Below, in pieces: positions 8,590 through 14,194 of a DNA stretch of 20,956 bases. The DNA is from a virus, in IMG/VR virus record IMGVR_UViG_3300031801_000033, positions 1 through 20,956 of that record; one strand, 5' to 3'. Under the pieces are notes generated by a model. It saw only the letters and a list, made by a program, of their open reading frames with translations, made no database searches and was not told the origin of the DNA. Both the position numbers and the translations under genes were made by a program. Each line of letters begins with the position of its first letter. The first letter of the stretch is position 1.

Positions 8590-8883
8590 TTAATCCGCTG
8601 GACGCAATCCCGCTGGAGGATTCGTCACCAACATTAAACACGGAAGTGTCGTCACCATCATCTCTTTTTCCTGGGTCTCAGGATGCGTCCATCGCGCTTC
8701 TAAGAGAATCCCCTGCTGCCGTAATATAAAATCCGGCACATTCGGGACTTCCACCACCACCTGTCCATCGTGGTAACACGCGAGAATCTGCGGCGTATCC
8801 GACTGCGCCATGACGGAACAGCCAATCGCCGTCAACAACGCGACCCAGAATCCAACGACGCTTCCACATACGAACTTCCACAT
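8590..8883 (-). CDS. Small exported or membrane-anchored protein inside the terminase split
   Basis: 97 residues starting MWKFVCGSVVGFWVALLTAIG, a short basic N-terminus and one hydrophobic helix, followed by CSVMAQSD. This can be a signal peptide (cleavage after VMA) or a poor lipobox (AIGC). The rest, QILACYHDGQVVVEVPNVPD onward, is beta-like with no known motif. The start was chosen at this ATG because GAGGG lies 5 bases upstream and the preceding gene stops one base earlier; a 20-residue upstream extension lacks an SD. Beside the possible holin-like gene it could be a spanin-type lysis component, but this is only inference. Confidence 0.62.
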   Translation of the reverse strand: MWKFVCGSVVGFWVALLTAIGCSVMAQSDTPQILACYHDGQVVVEVPNVPDFILRQQGILLEARWTHPETQEKEMMVTTLPCLMLVTNPPAGLRPAD

Positions 8884-8884
8884 C

Positions 8885-9154
8885 TCATCCCTCGCGTGAG
8901 CTCCCGCGATCCTTGATGACATTCTGCAACGACACGACCGCACGAATCACATCACGAGTCGCCGTATTGACCGCCTCGTCATTCAGTAAATCCTTGTCCG
9001 TTCCCGCTTCAATGGTCTTAAGTAAACTGTCCACCATCGTCACGGCTAACTCTTCCTTCTCTGGACTGCCTCGCCCATGCACAAACTTTTCGACCGATTC
9101 AATGGCCGTCATCACGTAGGGCAACAGCTTCAGTCCAATCGTCAGAAATCCCAT
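8885..9154 (-). CDS. Small protein with N-terminal hydrophobic helix, possible holin-like
   Basis: 89 residues from ATG with GGGAG 8 bases upstream; a GTG three codons earlier is alternative. MGFLTIGLKLLPYVMTAIES is a hydrophobic or amphipathic segment, followed by EKFVHGRGSPEKEELAVTMV and a helical remainder (LLNDEAVNTATRDVIRAVVS) resembling small phage proteins I have seen near lysis genes. Function unknown; a single N-terminal helix with charged tail would fit a pinholin-like or accessory holin protein but evidence is thin. Its first 56 bases overlap, out of frame, with the non-conserved tail of the terminase ATPase gene, suggesting it came with the insertion that split the terminase. Confidence 0.62.
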   Translation of the reverse strand: MGFLTIGLKLLPYVMTAIESVEKFVHGRGSPEKEELAVTMVDSLLKTIEAGTDKDLLNDEAVNTATRDVIRAVVSLQNVIKDRGSSREG

Positions 9155-9962
9155 CCACGTCACTCCCTTCGGGCTCGTCCACCCATGTTTCTCCCGCCAT
9201 CTCAGGCATCTCCCCCTCTGGTAAGCGCCCTCCTGGCAAAAACTCCAACACCAACGGCGTCAATCCCTGTAACGGGGTAAACGTCAACATCAATAAGCCC
9301 CCCTCGAAATCCGACGTTTGTGCCGTGCGTAACAAGCACTCGACGTAAATATCATCCGGTGGCTCTTCGTCCAGCCAAATCCCATGCTTTTTCGTGCCCT
9401 GAAACGCTTCCCGTCGCTGGTCGTAACTTTTCAGTCCAAGCTCTGACAGGCACGGGGCGCCATGTTCTTTCTCCACGTGCTTCACCCAGACGGTCTCAAT
9501 CGCATCCGTGACCCCAGGTTTTCTCGAAAAATGCTCAATCCGATGGCGGGGAATAAATCCCGTGCCAATCGCATTCATCGGACCCATGAGCTCTAATTGT
9601 CCAATATCACGTACCGTTTTTGAGGTATCCCCCACCGACCACCAGGACACAGGCTCCGAAAACCTCCGCCCCTCCCACCAGGACGGATAGTCTCCCGTTA
9701 AATGTGCCGTGGTTTCGAACGCCCCCGCTTGCGTCTTGCCAATCCGGTTCGCCGCAATCATCAGCCGCTCTCTCGCGTGAGACGCAAAAAATGCTTCGTG
9801 TTTCGGATATAACGTTCGACACATCCCGGTATGATCGTCAACCTCCCAGGATGTCACATCGCACGCCTCCGTACAGTCAGGGAAGTACCGATAAAACTTC
9901 GTGCGCTGCCGCGCCTTCAGTAACGCCTGCACTTCCTGATGCATCTCTACTGGGTTCGCCAT
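9099..9962 (-). CDS. Large terminase, ATPase domain only (split gene)
   Basis: 287 residues covering only the N-terminal motor half of TerL. Walker A is at 70-77 (AANRIGKT), with Y52 upstream in LYPKHEAFF as the adenine-motif position. Walker B plus catalytic Glu is GIWLDEEPP at 194-202. The coupling motif LTFTPLQG is at 226-233. These make the packaging motor that hydrolyses ATP at the portal. Homology fades after about residue 265; the last 20 or so residues overlap the start of the next gene out of frame and look like read-through rather than conserved sequence. The nuclease half lies at 7399-8139. The gene starts inside the end of a 72-residue ORF, with only a weak SD (GGTAAG). Confidence 0.9.
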   Translation of the reverse strand: MANPVEMHQEVQALLKARQRTKFYRYFPDCTEACDVTSWEVDDHTGMCRTLYPKHEAFFASHARERLMIAANRIGKTQAGAFETTAHLTGDYPSWWEGRRFSEPVSWWSVGDTSKTVRDIGQLELMGPMNAIGTGFIPRHRIEHFSRKPGVTDAIETVWVKHVEKEHGAPCLSELGLKSYDQRREAFQGTKKHGIWLDEEPPDDIYVECLLRTAQTSDFEGGLLMLTFTPLQGLTPLVLEFLPGGRLPEGEMPEMAGETWVDEPEGSDVDGISDDWTEAVALRDDGH

Positions 9963-10095
9963 ACGGACTTACCGTCCATTCCTCAATCGGTGGACATGTG
10001 CAGTCAGACACATGCTCCTGATGCGTGCTACACCAGAAATCGTCACAGAGCTCACACCGGACCCAGACCGCCCCCTCTAGTGAAACATGTCCCAT
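9877..10095 (-). CDS. Small Cys/His-rich zinc-binding-like protein
   Basis: 72 residues. A cluster of likely metal ligands lies at C14, C17, C22, H25, H28, C32 and C34 in RCELCDDFWCSTHQEHVSDC, a compact zinc-knuckle pattern; PPIEEW follows. The C-terminal 30 residues are low-complexity. The 3' part overlaps the terminase ATPase start by 86 bases out of frame, and the 5' end overlaps the previous gene by 19 bases; the start is therefore uncertain. Function unknown; small zinc-binding proteins next to terminases are common in phages. Confidence 0.6.
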   Translation of the reverse strand: MGHVSLEGAVWVRCELCDDFWCSTHQEHVSDCTCPPIEEWTVSPYGEPSRDASGSAGVTEGAAAHEVLSVLP

Positions 10096-10253
10096 AATGA
10101 GACTTTCTGTTCACCCGTTGCAGCCTTAACCACCGGTTCCATCGTCTTACTGGGCTGTTTCCCAGCATGTGGGTCCGCTACTTCTTTCGGGGGGCCGATC
10201 GGTCCAAATGTAATCACTTCAATCTTTGGGACAGCCTTCTTCCCTTTTCCCAT
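10077..10253 (-). CDS. Small hypothetical protein
   Basis: 58 residues, starting MGKGKKAVPKIEVITFGPIG. The start is fixed by a strong SD (AGGAGG, about 8 bases upstream), which lies at the end of the preceding gene; a longer frame upstream lacks support. It is basic at the N-terminus, then PIGPPKEVADPHAGKQPSK and ends SLWDMFH. No recognised family. Part of the tight chain of small genes upstream of the terminase. Confidence 0.65.
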   Translation of the reverse strand: MGKGKKAVPKIEVITFGPIGPPKEVADPHAGKQPSKTMEPVVKAATGEQKVSLWDMFH

Positions 10254-10257
10254 GTGC

Positions 10258-10989
10258 TTACCTCCTACCTCCAAGTCCAGGGCCACGAACGCCACGTCCG
10301 ACCGATTTCGCCAGAGACGCTCGTCTCTTCGCCCCTGTAGACCTTTTTGCGCCCTGCTTTTCAAGCCATTTTGGTATCATCCTCGTTCCAGAAGGAGGCC
10401 CTGCAGTTCCGCCCCGCTTTTTCGCAAACTCCGCTGTCGCTCTCCCATACTTTTTCCGCTCCGCCATTTGTGCAGATTGTGAAGGAGGCGCTTTCTTTCG
10501 CGCACCAGACGACGGTCTCGGTATCGACTTGGCCATCTGCTTCATATGCGCTGCATATGACCTATCCCGAGACTCCGCTGCCGTTTTCTTTTGCGCAGCA
10601 GACGCTGAAAACCTCTTCGTTGCACCTTTCTTAAAAGCACTGAGGCTACCCGCGTAGTCCTTCATTTTTTGAGACATCTTGGCCCGAGACGCCGCAGACG
10701 CCGGTTTCCGCGCTGTTGGCGCAGCGGCTCGTGTTGCGGCTGCGGCCTTCCGCACGCCTCTTCGCCCACGCGAGAGCGCCCCGCTTGAGAGAGCCGCAGA
10801 GGTAAGTGGGGCAAACCCCAACCCCCCGGCTCCTGTCGTTTTTCGACGCCCGCCAGCCGCCGGACGGCGTGGGCGTGGCGGCCGTAACGGCTGGCTCTCG
10901 GAGAGCGTGCTACTCGCCGGTCGATTCTTCTCTCTCGACGATCGCTTTGCGGTCCGAGGGCCACGATAGGTTCCTAGATTTGCCGCCAT
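10258..10989 (-). CDS. Highly basic low-complexity protein
   Basis: 243 residues, dominated by Arg, Lys, Ala, Ser, Gly and Pro. There are stretches such as RAAAPTARKPASAASRAKMS and ERKKYGRATAEFAKKRGGTA, and motifs KMKDYAGSLSAFKKGATKRF and SYAAHMKQMAKSI that may form short helices. No enzymatic motif. SD GGAG lies 7 bases before the ATG. Composition suggests a nucleic-acid-binding or unstructured protein; with the 145- and 136-residue neighbours it makes a group of polybasic proteins around the terminase genes. Function unknown. Confidence 0.6.
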   Translation of the reverse strand: MAANLGTYRGPRTAKRSSREKNRPASSTLSESQPLRPPRPRRPAAGGRRKTTGAGGLGFAPLTSAALSSGALSRGRRGVRKAAAATRAAAPTARKPASAASRAKMSQKMKDYAGSLSAFKKGATKRFSASAAQKKTAAESRDRSYAAHMKQMAKSIPRPSSGARKKAPPSQSAQMAERKKYGRATAEFAKKRGGTAGPPSGTRMIPKWLEKQGAKRSTGAKRRASLAKSVGRGVRGPGLGGRR

Positions 10990-11000
10990 GGGGAGGCTCC

Positions 11001-11438
11001 TTATTTTGCGTACCGTCGACGTGTGGGTGCAGCGGCTCGTACCGCTCGTGTGCGTTGACGTCTCTGCCTATTTTCAGCCGTGATACTCGATTTTGCTGCA
11101 CCTCGTCGCGCTTGATGGATGCCACTCGCCGCCATGCTTCGCCCCCCGATCGGGACGGGTGATCTCCCTTTCGTCGGCGTGCTTCTCGGAGATGCCCCTC
11201 GCCCCTGGACAGGACGAAGCCCCGCTGGGCCAGCGGTGCGTCTTCGCGGAGGAGCGGTCGGAACAGCCCAACCACCACCCATGGCGGTCCTGTCGGATCG
11301 AAGTTTTGCGGCGCGTCTATCGCGCCCTCGCGGTCCACCCGCTCGTCCCGGATCCACGCCTGTGCCAGGAACCGGTCGGCCCCCTCCTTGGTTGAGCGGT
11401 GTCTGTGTTCGGCGTCTAGTCCTCTGTCCTATGGGCAT
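11001..11438 (-). CDS. Arg/Gly/Pro-rich basic protein
   Basis: 145 residues rich in Arg, Gly, Pro and Ala; N-terminus MPIGQRTRRRTQTPLNQGGG and C-terminus RAVRAAAPTRRRYAK. The frame was chosen over two competing overlapping frames because it starts 8 bases after a clear SD (AAGGAG) and ends immediately before the SD of the next gene. The C-terminal RAAAPT motif is shared with the 243-residue basic neighbour. No known family; nucleic-acid binding is plausible from charge only. Confidence 0.5.
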   Translation of the reverse strand: MPIGQRTRRRTQTPLNQGGGRPVPGTGVDPGRAGGPRGRDRRAAKLRSDRTAMGGGWAVPTAPPRRRTAGPAGLRPVQGRGASPRSTPTKGRSPVPIGGRSMAASGIHQARRGAAKSSITAENRQRRQRTRAVRAAAPTRRRYAK

Positions 11439-11730
11439 CTAATGGCTCCTTGAGTACACGAAAGCGTCGTTTTGTTTCTCTGCTGATGACTTCTGGGGAT
11501 TTTTCTAAAATGGCACACCAATGCTGAAGCATCGGGCCGTGGGGGTCCATGAGAAAGACTCTCGCGCTTTCTATGCGACTCCCGATTCTGTGGTCTCCAC
11601 TCGACCGGTCCATCTTCGACTGGAGCCCCGGTAAACACGCATCTTCTACCGCTAACGCTAACACCGCTTGCGCTAATCGCGCTTGCCCGTCAAGTCCTCG
11701 TGGATTGCGCCTCACGCGATACCTCCGCAC
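11416..11730 (-). CDS. Small helical protein, first gene of the leftward structural run
   Basis: 104 residues with GTG start, supported by AGGAG 5 bases upstream. Basic N-terminus (MRRYRVRRNPRG), then a helical part QARLAQAVLALAVEDACLPG and a second one SARVFLMDPHGPMLQHWCAI followed by LEKSPEVISRE. The second half (MLQHWCAILEKSPEVISRET) resembles a small phage family in which a Phe/Trp-Cys helix ends in LGLDPE..R; those proteins are of unknown role, perhaps DNA-binding. The resemblance is from memory and weak. It overlaps the next gene by 23 bases. Confidence 0.6.
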   Translation of the reverse strand: MRRYRVRRNPRGLDGQARLAQAVLALAVEDACLPGLQSKMDRSSGDHRIGSRIESARVFLMDPHGPMLQHWCAILEKSPEVISRETKRRFRVLKEPLDAHRTED

Positions 11731-11840
11731 GTGACTCCTACCCTACAGACTTTTCTCTCAAAAATCCACCCCGTACAGGCCTTCACTTCTCTTTAGTTCT
11801 TTTCTGTTCTCTTCTGTTTAGTTCCCTTTAGTTAAGAGGG

Positions 11841-11900
11841 AACTTTCTGGAACTTCCGGGAAACTCCGGGAAACTCCGGGAAACTCCGGGAAGTGTCTCT
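11841..11900. repeat. 10-bp phased tandem repeats
   Basis: Three exact copies of AAACTCCGGG at 11861-11890 are preceded by variant copies AACTTTCTGG (11841) and AACTTCCGGG (11851), and followed by AAGTGTCTCT and, at about 11909-11919, GGGAATTTCCGG. A 10-bp period is close to one turn of DNA helix, so a protein could bind the same face repeatedly. Confidence 0.9.
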
Positions 11901-12096
11901 CAATTCTGGGAATTTCCGGATTTTTTCTGAAAAGTATGGGGATGGAGACACAGACATTGGGCTGGGTACTACCATAAGAGGCCACCGGTTCCTTTTGGGT
12001 TAGTGATCGGGGGTGGGGTTCTGTGGGGGATAATGCCTTATCGTCAGGGGAAACCGCGGGCAATCGATCAATTTTTCTCTCGCCCGCGCGTGAGAC

Positions 12097-12125
12097 TTGA
12101 CGTGCAGGCACGAATATGGTAGAGT
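12097..12125 (+). promoter_or_regulatory. Probable sigma70-type promoter of the rightward two-gene unit
   Basis: TTGACG (12097-12102), 17-base spacer, TAGAGT (12120-12125). Start of transcription would be near 12132, at the first base of the leader hairpin. Matches are 5/6 and 4/6 to the bacterial consensus. Confidence 0.6.
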
Positions 12126-12130
12126 TGATG

Positions 12131-12220
12131 TAGCTCGCGGGTTGGCTGCGAGCTATAAGCAGTCGCAAGTTCTTTCACAACTGAATACGAATAGCAGCGG
12201 AGCAAGTGAAAACTTGCGAC
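12131..12220 (+). promoter_or_regulatory. Structured 5' leader RNA with two hairpins
   Basis: Hairpin 1: TAGCTCGC (12131-12138) and GCGAGCTA (12148-12155), 8 perfect pairs with a 9-base loop. Hairpin 2: GTCGCAAGTT (12162-12171) with AACTTGCGAC (12211-12220), extended by TTCAC (12174-12178) with GTGAA (12206-12210); its 27-base loop holds GAATAGCAGCGGAGC (12189-12203). The SD GGGAG starts at 12221, directly after the second stem. The loop segment is the exact reverse complement of 12518-12532, in the gap before the second gene. The pairings are seen; regulation of translation by this structure is inference. Confidence 0.75.
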
Positions 12221-12232
12221 GGGAGAATGCTG

Positions 12233-12505
12233 ATGATTGACTCATTAAGAATGGAACTACGAAGCTGGCTAGGTATCGAAGATCAACGATGGATGCTGAC
12301 CAAGTTACATAGGACTGTTGAACAGCACAGCAGACAAATAGATAACTTAACCACAAAGGTTAGCGACCTAGTCAAGAACAAAGCTTCAGCCCGACAACTC
12401 GGACGCAACGACGAGAAGGTTATGGAAGTTCTCGCAAAGGTTCGGAGTACTCAGGCTGAAGTAATCAAGAAGACGGCAGCACTAGAAGCTGTGCTTCATC
12501 GATAA
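12233..12505 (+). CDS. Small coiled-coil protein, first gene of rightward unit
   Basis: 90 residues from the ATG 7 bases after the SD GGGAG; an ATG two codons earlier is too close to the SD and a GTG at 12206 lies inside the leader stem. N-terminus MIDSLRMELRSWLGIEDQRW may be amphipathic, then a heptad-like region HRTVEQHSRQIDNLTTKVSD and NDEKVMEVLAKVRSTQAEVI to the end. No Cys-rich or catalytic motif and no family recognised. It sits between inverted-repeat arms and is followed by a two-helix membrane protein in the same transcript, so the pair may act together. Confidence 0.72.
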   Translation: MIDSLRMELRSWLGIEDQRWMLTKLHRTVEQHSRQIDNLTTKVSDLVKNKASARQLGRNDEKVMEVLAKVRSTQAEVIKKTAALEAVLHR

Positions 12506-12517
12506 CGAATAGAGAAG

Positions 12518-12532
12518 GCTCCGCTGCTATTC
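12518..12532 (+). promoter_or_regulatory. Intercistronic complement of the leader loop
   Basis: GCTCCGCTGCTATTC is a perfect 15-nt reverse complement of the leader loop segment at 12189-12203. It ends 9 bases before the AAGGAGG SD of the membrane-protein gene. It can alternatively form a short local hairpin (GAATAG at 12508-12513 with CTATTC at 12527-12532). Confidence 0.8.
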
Positions 12533-12553
12533 ACTAACTCAAGGAGGAAGCAG

Positions 12554-12748
12554 ATGAAAGGCTTAGAAACAACAATAGGAATGTTTATCGTAGTTGGTGC
12601 TGGAACGTATTCATTCATCACTGGCGTTAACATGCTGGCTTCGAATCAATACGTGAACACTGAAAGCCCTGAGTTGCTTATAGCTGTTGGGGCACTTCTT
12701 ATGATAGCCCCGACGTTGCTGTGTGTTATCCGAGGACGAATGATGTAG
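12554..12748 (+). CDS. Small two-helix membrane protein, second gene of rightward unit
   Basis: 64 residues after a very strong SD (AAGGAGGAAG). Two predicted transmembrane helices: about 8-28 (IGMFIVVGAGTYSFITGVNM) and about 41-59 (LLIAVGALLMIAPTLLCVI), joined by a polar loop NQYVNTESPE; the end RGRMM is basic. Size and two-helix layout resemble class II holins or small superinfection-exclusion proteins, but no family match is claimed and there is no endolysin gene beside it. It is cotranscribed with the coiled-coil gene and followed by a strong terminator. Confidence 0.75.
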   Translation: MKGLETTIGMFIVVGAGTYSFITGVNMLASNQYVNTESPELLIAVGALLMIAPTLLCVIRGRMM

Positions 12749-12762
12749 TCAGCGTACAAGGA

Positions 12763-12790
12763 GAGGGCCCCGAATGGGGCCCTTTTTTTA
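12763..12790 (+). terminator. Rho-independent terminator of the rightward unit
   Basis: GGGCCCC (12764-12770), loop GAAT, then GGGGCCC, followed by a run of seven T. It closes the two-gene rightward unit and faces the end of the leftward gene at 12816-13124. Confidence 0.95.
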
Positions 12791-12815
12791 TGCTGATGCA
12801 ACGATGTACCCTGGC

Positions 12816-13124
12816 CTAATTGTTTTCTAATGAACAGAGCTCAAGCCATTGATCGTCTGGTATCTGGAACTTCGAGATAAGTCCAGACTTACCATAGACA
12901 TCCTTGCGAACCATGCAAAGATGCCCATTCGCGATGCTTATCTTCTCGTCGAAGCTTGAACACTGCGTGATTAATTCCTTCCAGCACGATGCAGTTGCTG
13001 CAGTTGCTTCCGTTTCTGTGCTGTATTCACCCATTGGGATAAGCCCAGCAACTGTTCCCAGGATGGTGCCTGGAGCTTCTCCGACCCATTCAAGTATGAA
13101 CTGTGCGTCTGCTTGTGTATTCAT
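12816..13124 (-). CDS. Hypothetical protein, single-gene unit 1
   Basis: 102 residues, MNTQADAQFILEWVGEAPGT at the start; alanine/threonine-rich middle (TETEATAATASCWKELITQC), then SFDEKISIANGHLCMVRKDV and a C-terminus with PDDQWLELCSLENN. No recognised family or motif. SD AGGA lies 8 bases upstream of the ATG. It is preceded by a three-copy cluster of the conserved 23-bp element, which abuts the terminator of the next gene. Its stop faces the terminator of the rightward unit, so it is transcribed alone. Confidence 0.7.
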   Translation of the reverse strand: MNTQADAQFILEWVGEAPGTILGTVAGLIPMGEYSTETEATAATASCWKELITQCSSFDEKISIANGHLCMVRKDVYGKSGLISKFQIPDDQWLELCSLENN

Positions 13125-13190
13125 GCGTCCATCCTACCATAGATTCGTGCAGGCTAGAATCCCTTTGAGCTCGTGGCGATCGCTGGCTGA

Positions 13191-13261
13191 CGATAACCCC
13201 ACCGGAGGTACCGACGATAACTCCACCTGAGATAGCGACGATAACTCCACCTGAGTTAGTG
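13191..13261 (-). promoter_or_regulatory. Operator-like element cluster A (3 copies, 24-bp period)
   Basis: Copies start at 13191, 13215 and 13239, exactly 24 bp apart. The second and third read CGATAACTCCACCTGAG on the plus strand, followed by ATAGCG or TTAGTG; the first is a variant (CGATAACCCCACCGGAGGTA). All point the same way. The cluster lies upstream of the gene starting at 13124 and ends 2 bases before the terminator of the gene at 13314-13727. Confidence 0.85.
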
Positions 13262-13263
13262 AC

Positions 13264-13290
13264 AAAAAAAGGGAACCCCGAAGGGTTCCC
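13264..13290 (-). terminator. Rho-independent terminator with UUCG loop
   Basis: On the minus strand GGGAACCC, loop TTCG, GGGTTCCC, then a run of seven T. It ends the 13314-13727 gene. A second small hairpin (TAGGCG/CGCCTA, 13294-13308) lies between it and the stop codon. Confidence 0.95.
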
Positions 13291-13313
13291 TTGTAGGCGT
13301 TACGCCTAGAGCT

Positions 13314-13727
13314 CTACGACCACTGTCGATTTCCGCGCTTGTCGTTCTCGCCTGCGCGCGCTTCAATCATCACCACGTATTCGTCAGGGCCGTCCGTCTC
13401 AGGCAAGTCGGCAGGGTCAATGCCTCGGCTGTTGGCGTTGTCGACCTCGCGCTGGCAATGATCGCCCCATGCCGTCTTTGCATCCTTGGACAGCGATTCC
13501 GCTAGCGTTTGGATACGCTCATATATGTTCGCAGCATGAGCCTCACTCACGCATTCAACCCATTGCTCTAGAACGTAATCGTTACCCCACCAGCCGCCTT
13601 CCTCCGGCCCTCCGTAGAACTGCCGCACGAGATACAGCGAGATGATCCGTTCCTTGCCTTCGACGATAGGATCAGTCTCGTTGATCCGGACGATTGTTTC
13701 GAATGCTGCAGTAATGTAATTAGACAT
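13314..13727 (-). CDS. Conserved phage protein (YGGPEEGGWW type), single-gene unit 2
   Basis: 137 residues from the ATG preceded by GGGAGG (spacing about 7); a longer upstream frame is unsupported. N-terminus MSNYITAAFETIVRINETDP, then SLYLVRQFYGGPEEGGWWGN at about 30-50, a motif I know from many phage hypothetical proteins, with helical middle EAHAANIYERIQTLAESLSK. The C-terminus (PDEYVVMIEARAGENDKRG) is acidic/basic. Function unknown. It has a good promoter at 13773-13801, operator-like elements upstream and its own terminator, so it is regulated as a single gene. Confidence 0.82.
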   Translation of the reverse strand: MSNYITAAFETIVRINETDPIVEGKERIISLYLVRQFYGGPEEGGWWGNDYVLEQWVECVSEAHAANIYERIQTLAESLSKDAKTAWGDHCQREVDNANSRGIDPADLPETDGPDEYVVMIEARAGENDKRGNRQWS

Positions 13728-13772
13728 TATGCTTCCTCCCAGAAGACTGGTTAACTTGTTATTACTCTTATA

Positions 13773-13801
13773 ATTATACCAATTCCAAAGGGCCTTCGCA
13801 A
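13773..13801 (-). promoter_or_regulatory. Strong sigma70-type promoter with extended -10
   Basis: Minus strand: TTGCGA (13801-13796), 17-base spacer, TATAAT (13778-13773) preceded by TG one base away (TGGTATAAT). Transcript start near 13766, giving a leader of about 40 bases before the ATG at 13727. The operator-like copies at 13853-13903 lie about 50 bp upstream of the -35. Confidence 0.85.
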
Positions 13802-13852
13802 AACAAGTCGACCAGGCATCATGCTTTCGATCAACTCTCTCGCTCCAATTCA

Positions 13853-13903
13853 CGATAACTCCACCTGAGGTAGCGATAAACGATAACGCCACCTGAGGTA
13901 GCG
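13853..13903 (-). promoter_or_regulatory. Operator-like element cluster B (2 copies)
   Basis: CGATAACTCCACCTGAGGTA followed by GCG at 13853-13875, and CGATAACGCCACCTGAGGTA followed by GCG at 13881-13903, 28 bp apart. Located upstream of the promoter at 13773-13801 and directly abutting the terminator of the upstream gene. Confidence 0.88.
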
Positions 13904-13929
13904 ATAAAAAAAGGGCCCCGAAGGGCCCC
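13904..13929 (-). terminator. Rho-independent terminator with UUCG loop
   Basis: Minus strand GGGCCC, loop TTCG, GGGCCC, then a run of seven or more T. Ends the 13936-14184 gene. Confidence 0.95.
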
Positions 13930-13935
13930 TGTGGT

Positions 13936-14184
13936 TTACGAGCGCCGAGGAAGTTCGGCTTGTTTAATGCGTTGATACCATGGTTGCAGTTCAAGCCAAC
14001 CAACATACTCTGCAAACAACTTTGCTTTGCGTCGAGTTTTCACGCCAAGGATAACGCGAACGTCCTCAGAGACGGAGCCATACTTCGAATGTTTTAGCCC
14101 CGTCTTCGTTTCAATCGACAGCGCACACTTCAAGGCTAGCATCCGAGCCTGCGACAGTTGATCTTTGGTATGTAGTATTCCCAT
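13936..14184 (-). CDS. Small hypothetical protein, single-gene unit 3
   Basis: 82 residues, MGILHTKDQLSQARMLALKC at the start, then ALSIETKTGLKHSKYGSVSE and RVILGVKTRRKAKLFAEYVG. Basic and helical, possibly DNA- or RNA-binding, but no family is certain. SD GGAGG is 4 bases before the ATG and sits directly beside the terminator of the upstream gene, so this gene may rely on read-through; no element cluster lies between it and the zinc-ribbon gene. Confidence 0.75.
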   Translation of the reverse strand: MGILHTKDQLSQARMLALKCALSIETKTGLKHSKYGSVSEDVRVILGVKTRRKAKLFAEYVGWLELQPWYQRIKQAELPRRS

Positions 14185-14194
14185 ATGCCCTCCA

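Larger units (their letters stand above)
11731..12205. other. Gene-free regulatory region between divergent units
   Basis: No supported gene. From left to right it holds: a T/C-rich stretch with three TTTAGTT copies (11792-11833); a hairpin with perfect 7-bp arms GTTCCCT/AGGGAAC (11821-11843); 10-bp phased repeats (11841-11900); a G-rich stretch (about 12005-12030); a small palindrome GATAATGCCTTATC (about 12030-12043); and the promoter and structured leader of the rightward unit. It should contain the leftward promoter for the 11730-to-1 genes, but no convincing -35/-10 pair was found. Confidence 0.7.

Noticed and set aside
8884-8943. 20-residue N-terminal extension of the exported protein
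   Set aside because: No SD, overlaps the preceding gene, and would put a polar Cys/Arg-rich stretch before the signal-like helix.
8140-9180. Group I/II intron or intein interrupting the large terminase
   Set aside because: The gap is filled with three compact SD-led genes, no homing endonuclease or intein motifs were seen, and the nuclease half has its own SD. I could not fold the RNA, so splicing is unlikely but not excluded.
10910-11338. 142-residue minus-strand frame competing with the Arg-rich gene
   Set aside because: GTG start without SD and 80-base overlap with the next gene; the 145-residue frame has a good SD and fits neatly between its neighbours.
11818-12168. 116-residue minus-strand open frame in the control region
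   Set aside because: Starts with TTG, has no SD, and much of it is translated repeat (SFPEVPES-like) and leader hairpin sequence.
12189-12532. Insertion sequence or integron-like cassette bounded by 15-bp inverted repeats
   Set aside because: No transposase, no target-site duplication, and one arm sits in the loop of a strong RNA hairpin, so an RNA-level role is more likely.
13728-14015. N-terminal extension of the YGGPEEGGWW protein to 233 residues
   Set aside because: It reads through a terminator, element cluster and a strong promoter; the ATG at 13727 has an excellent SD.
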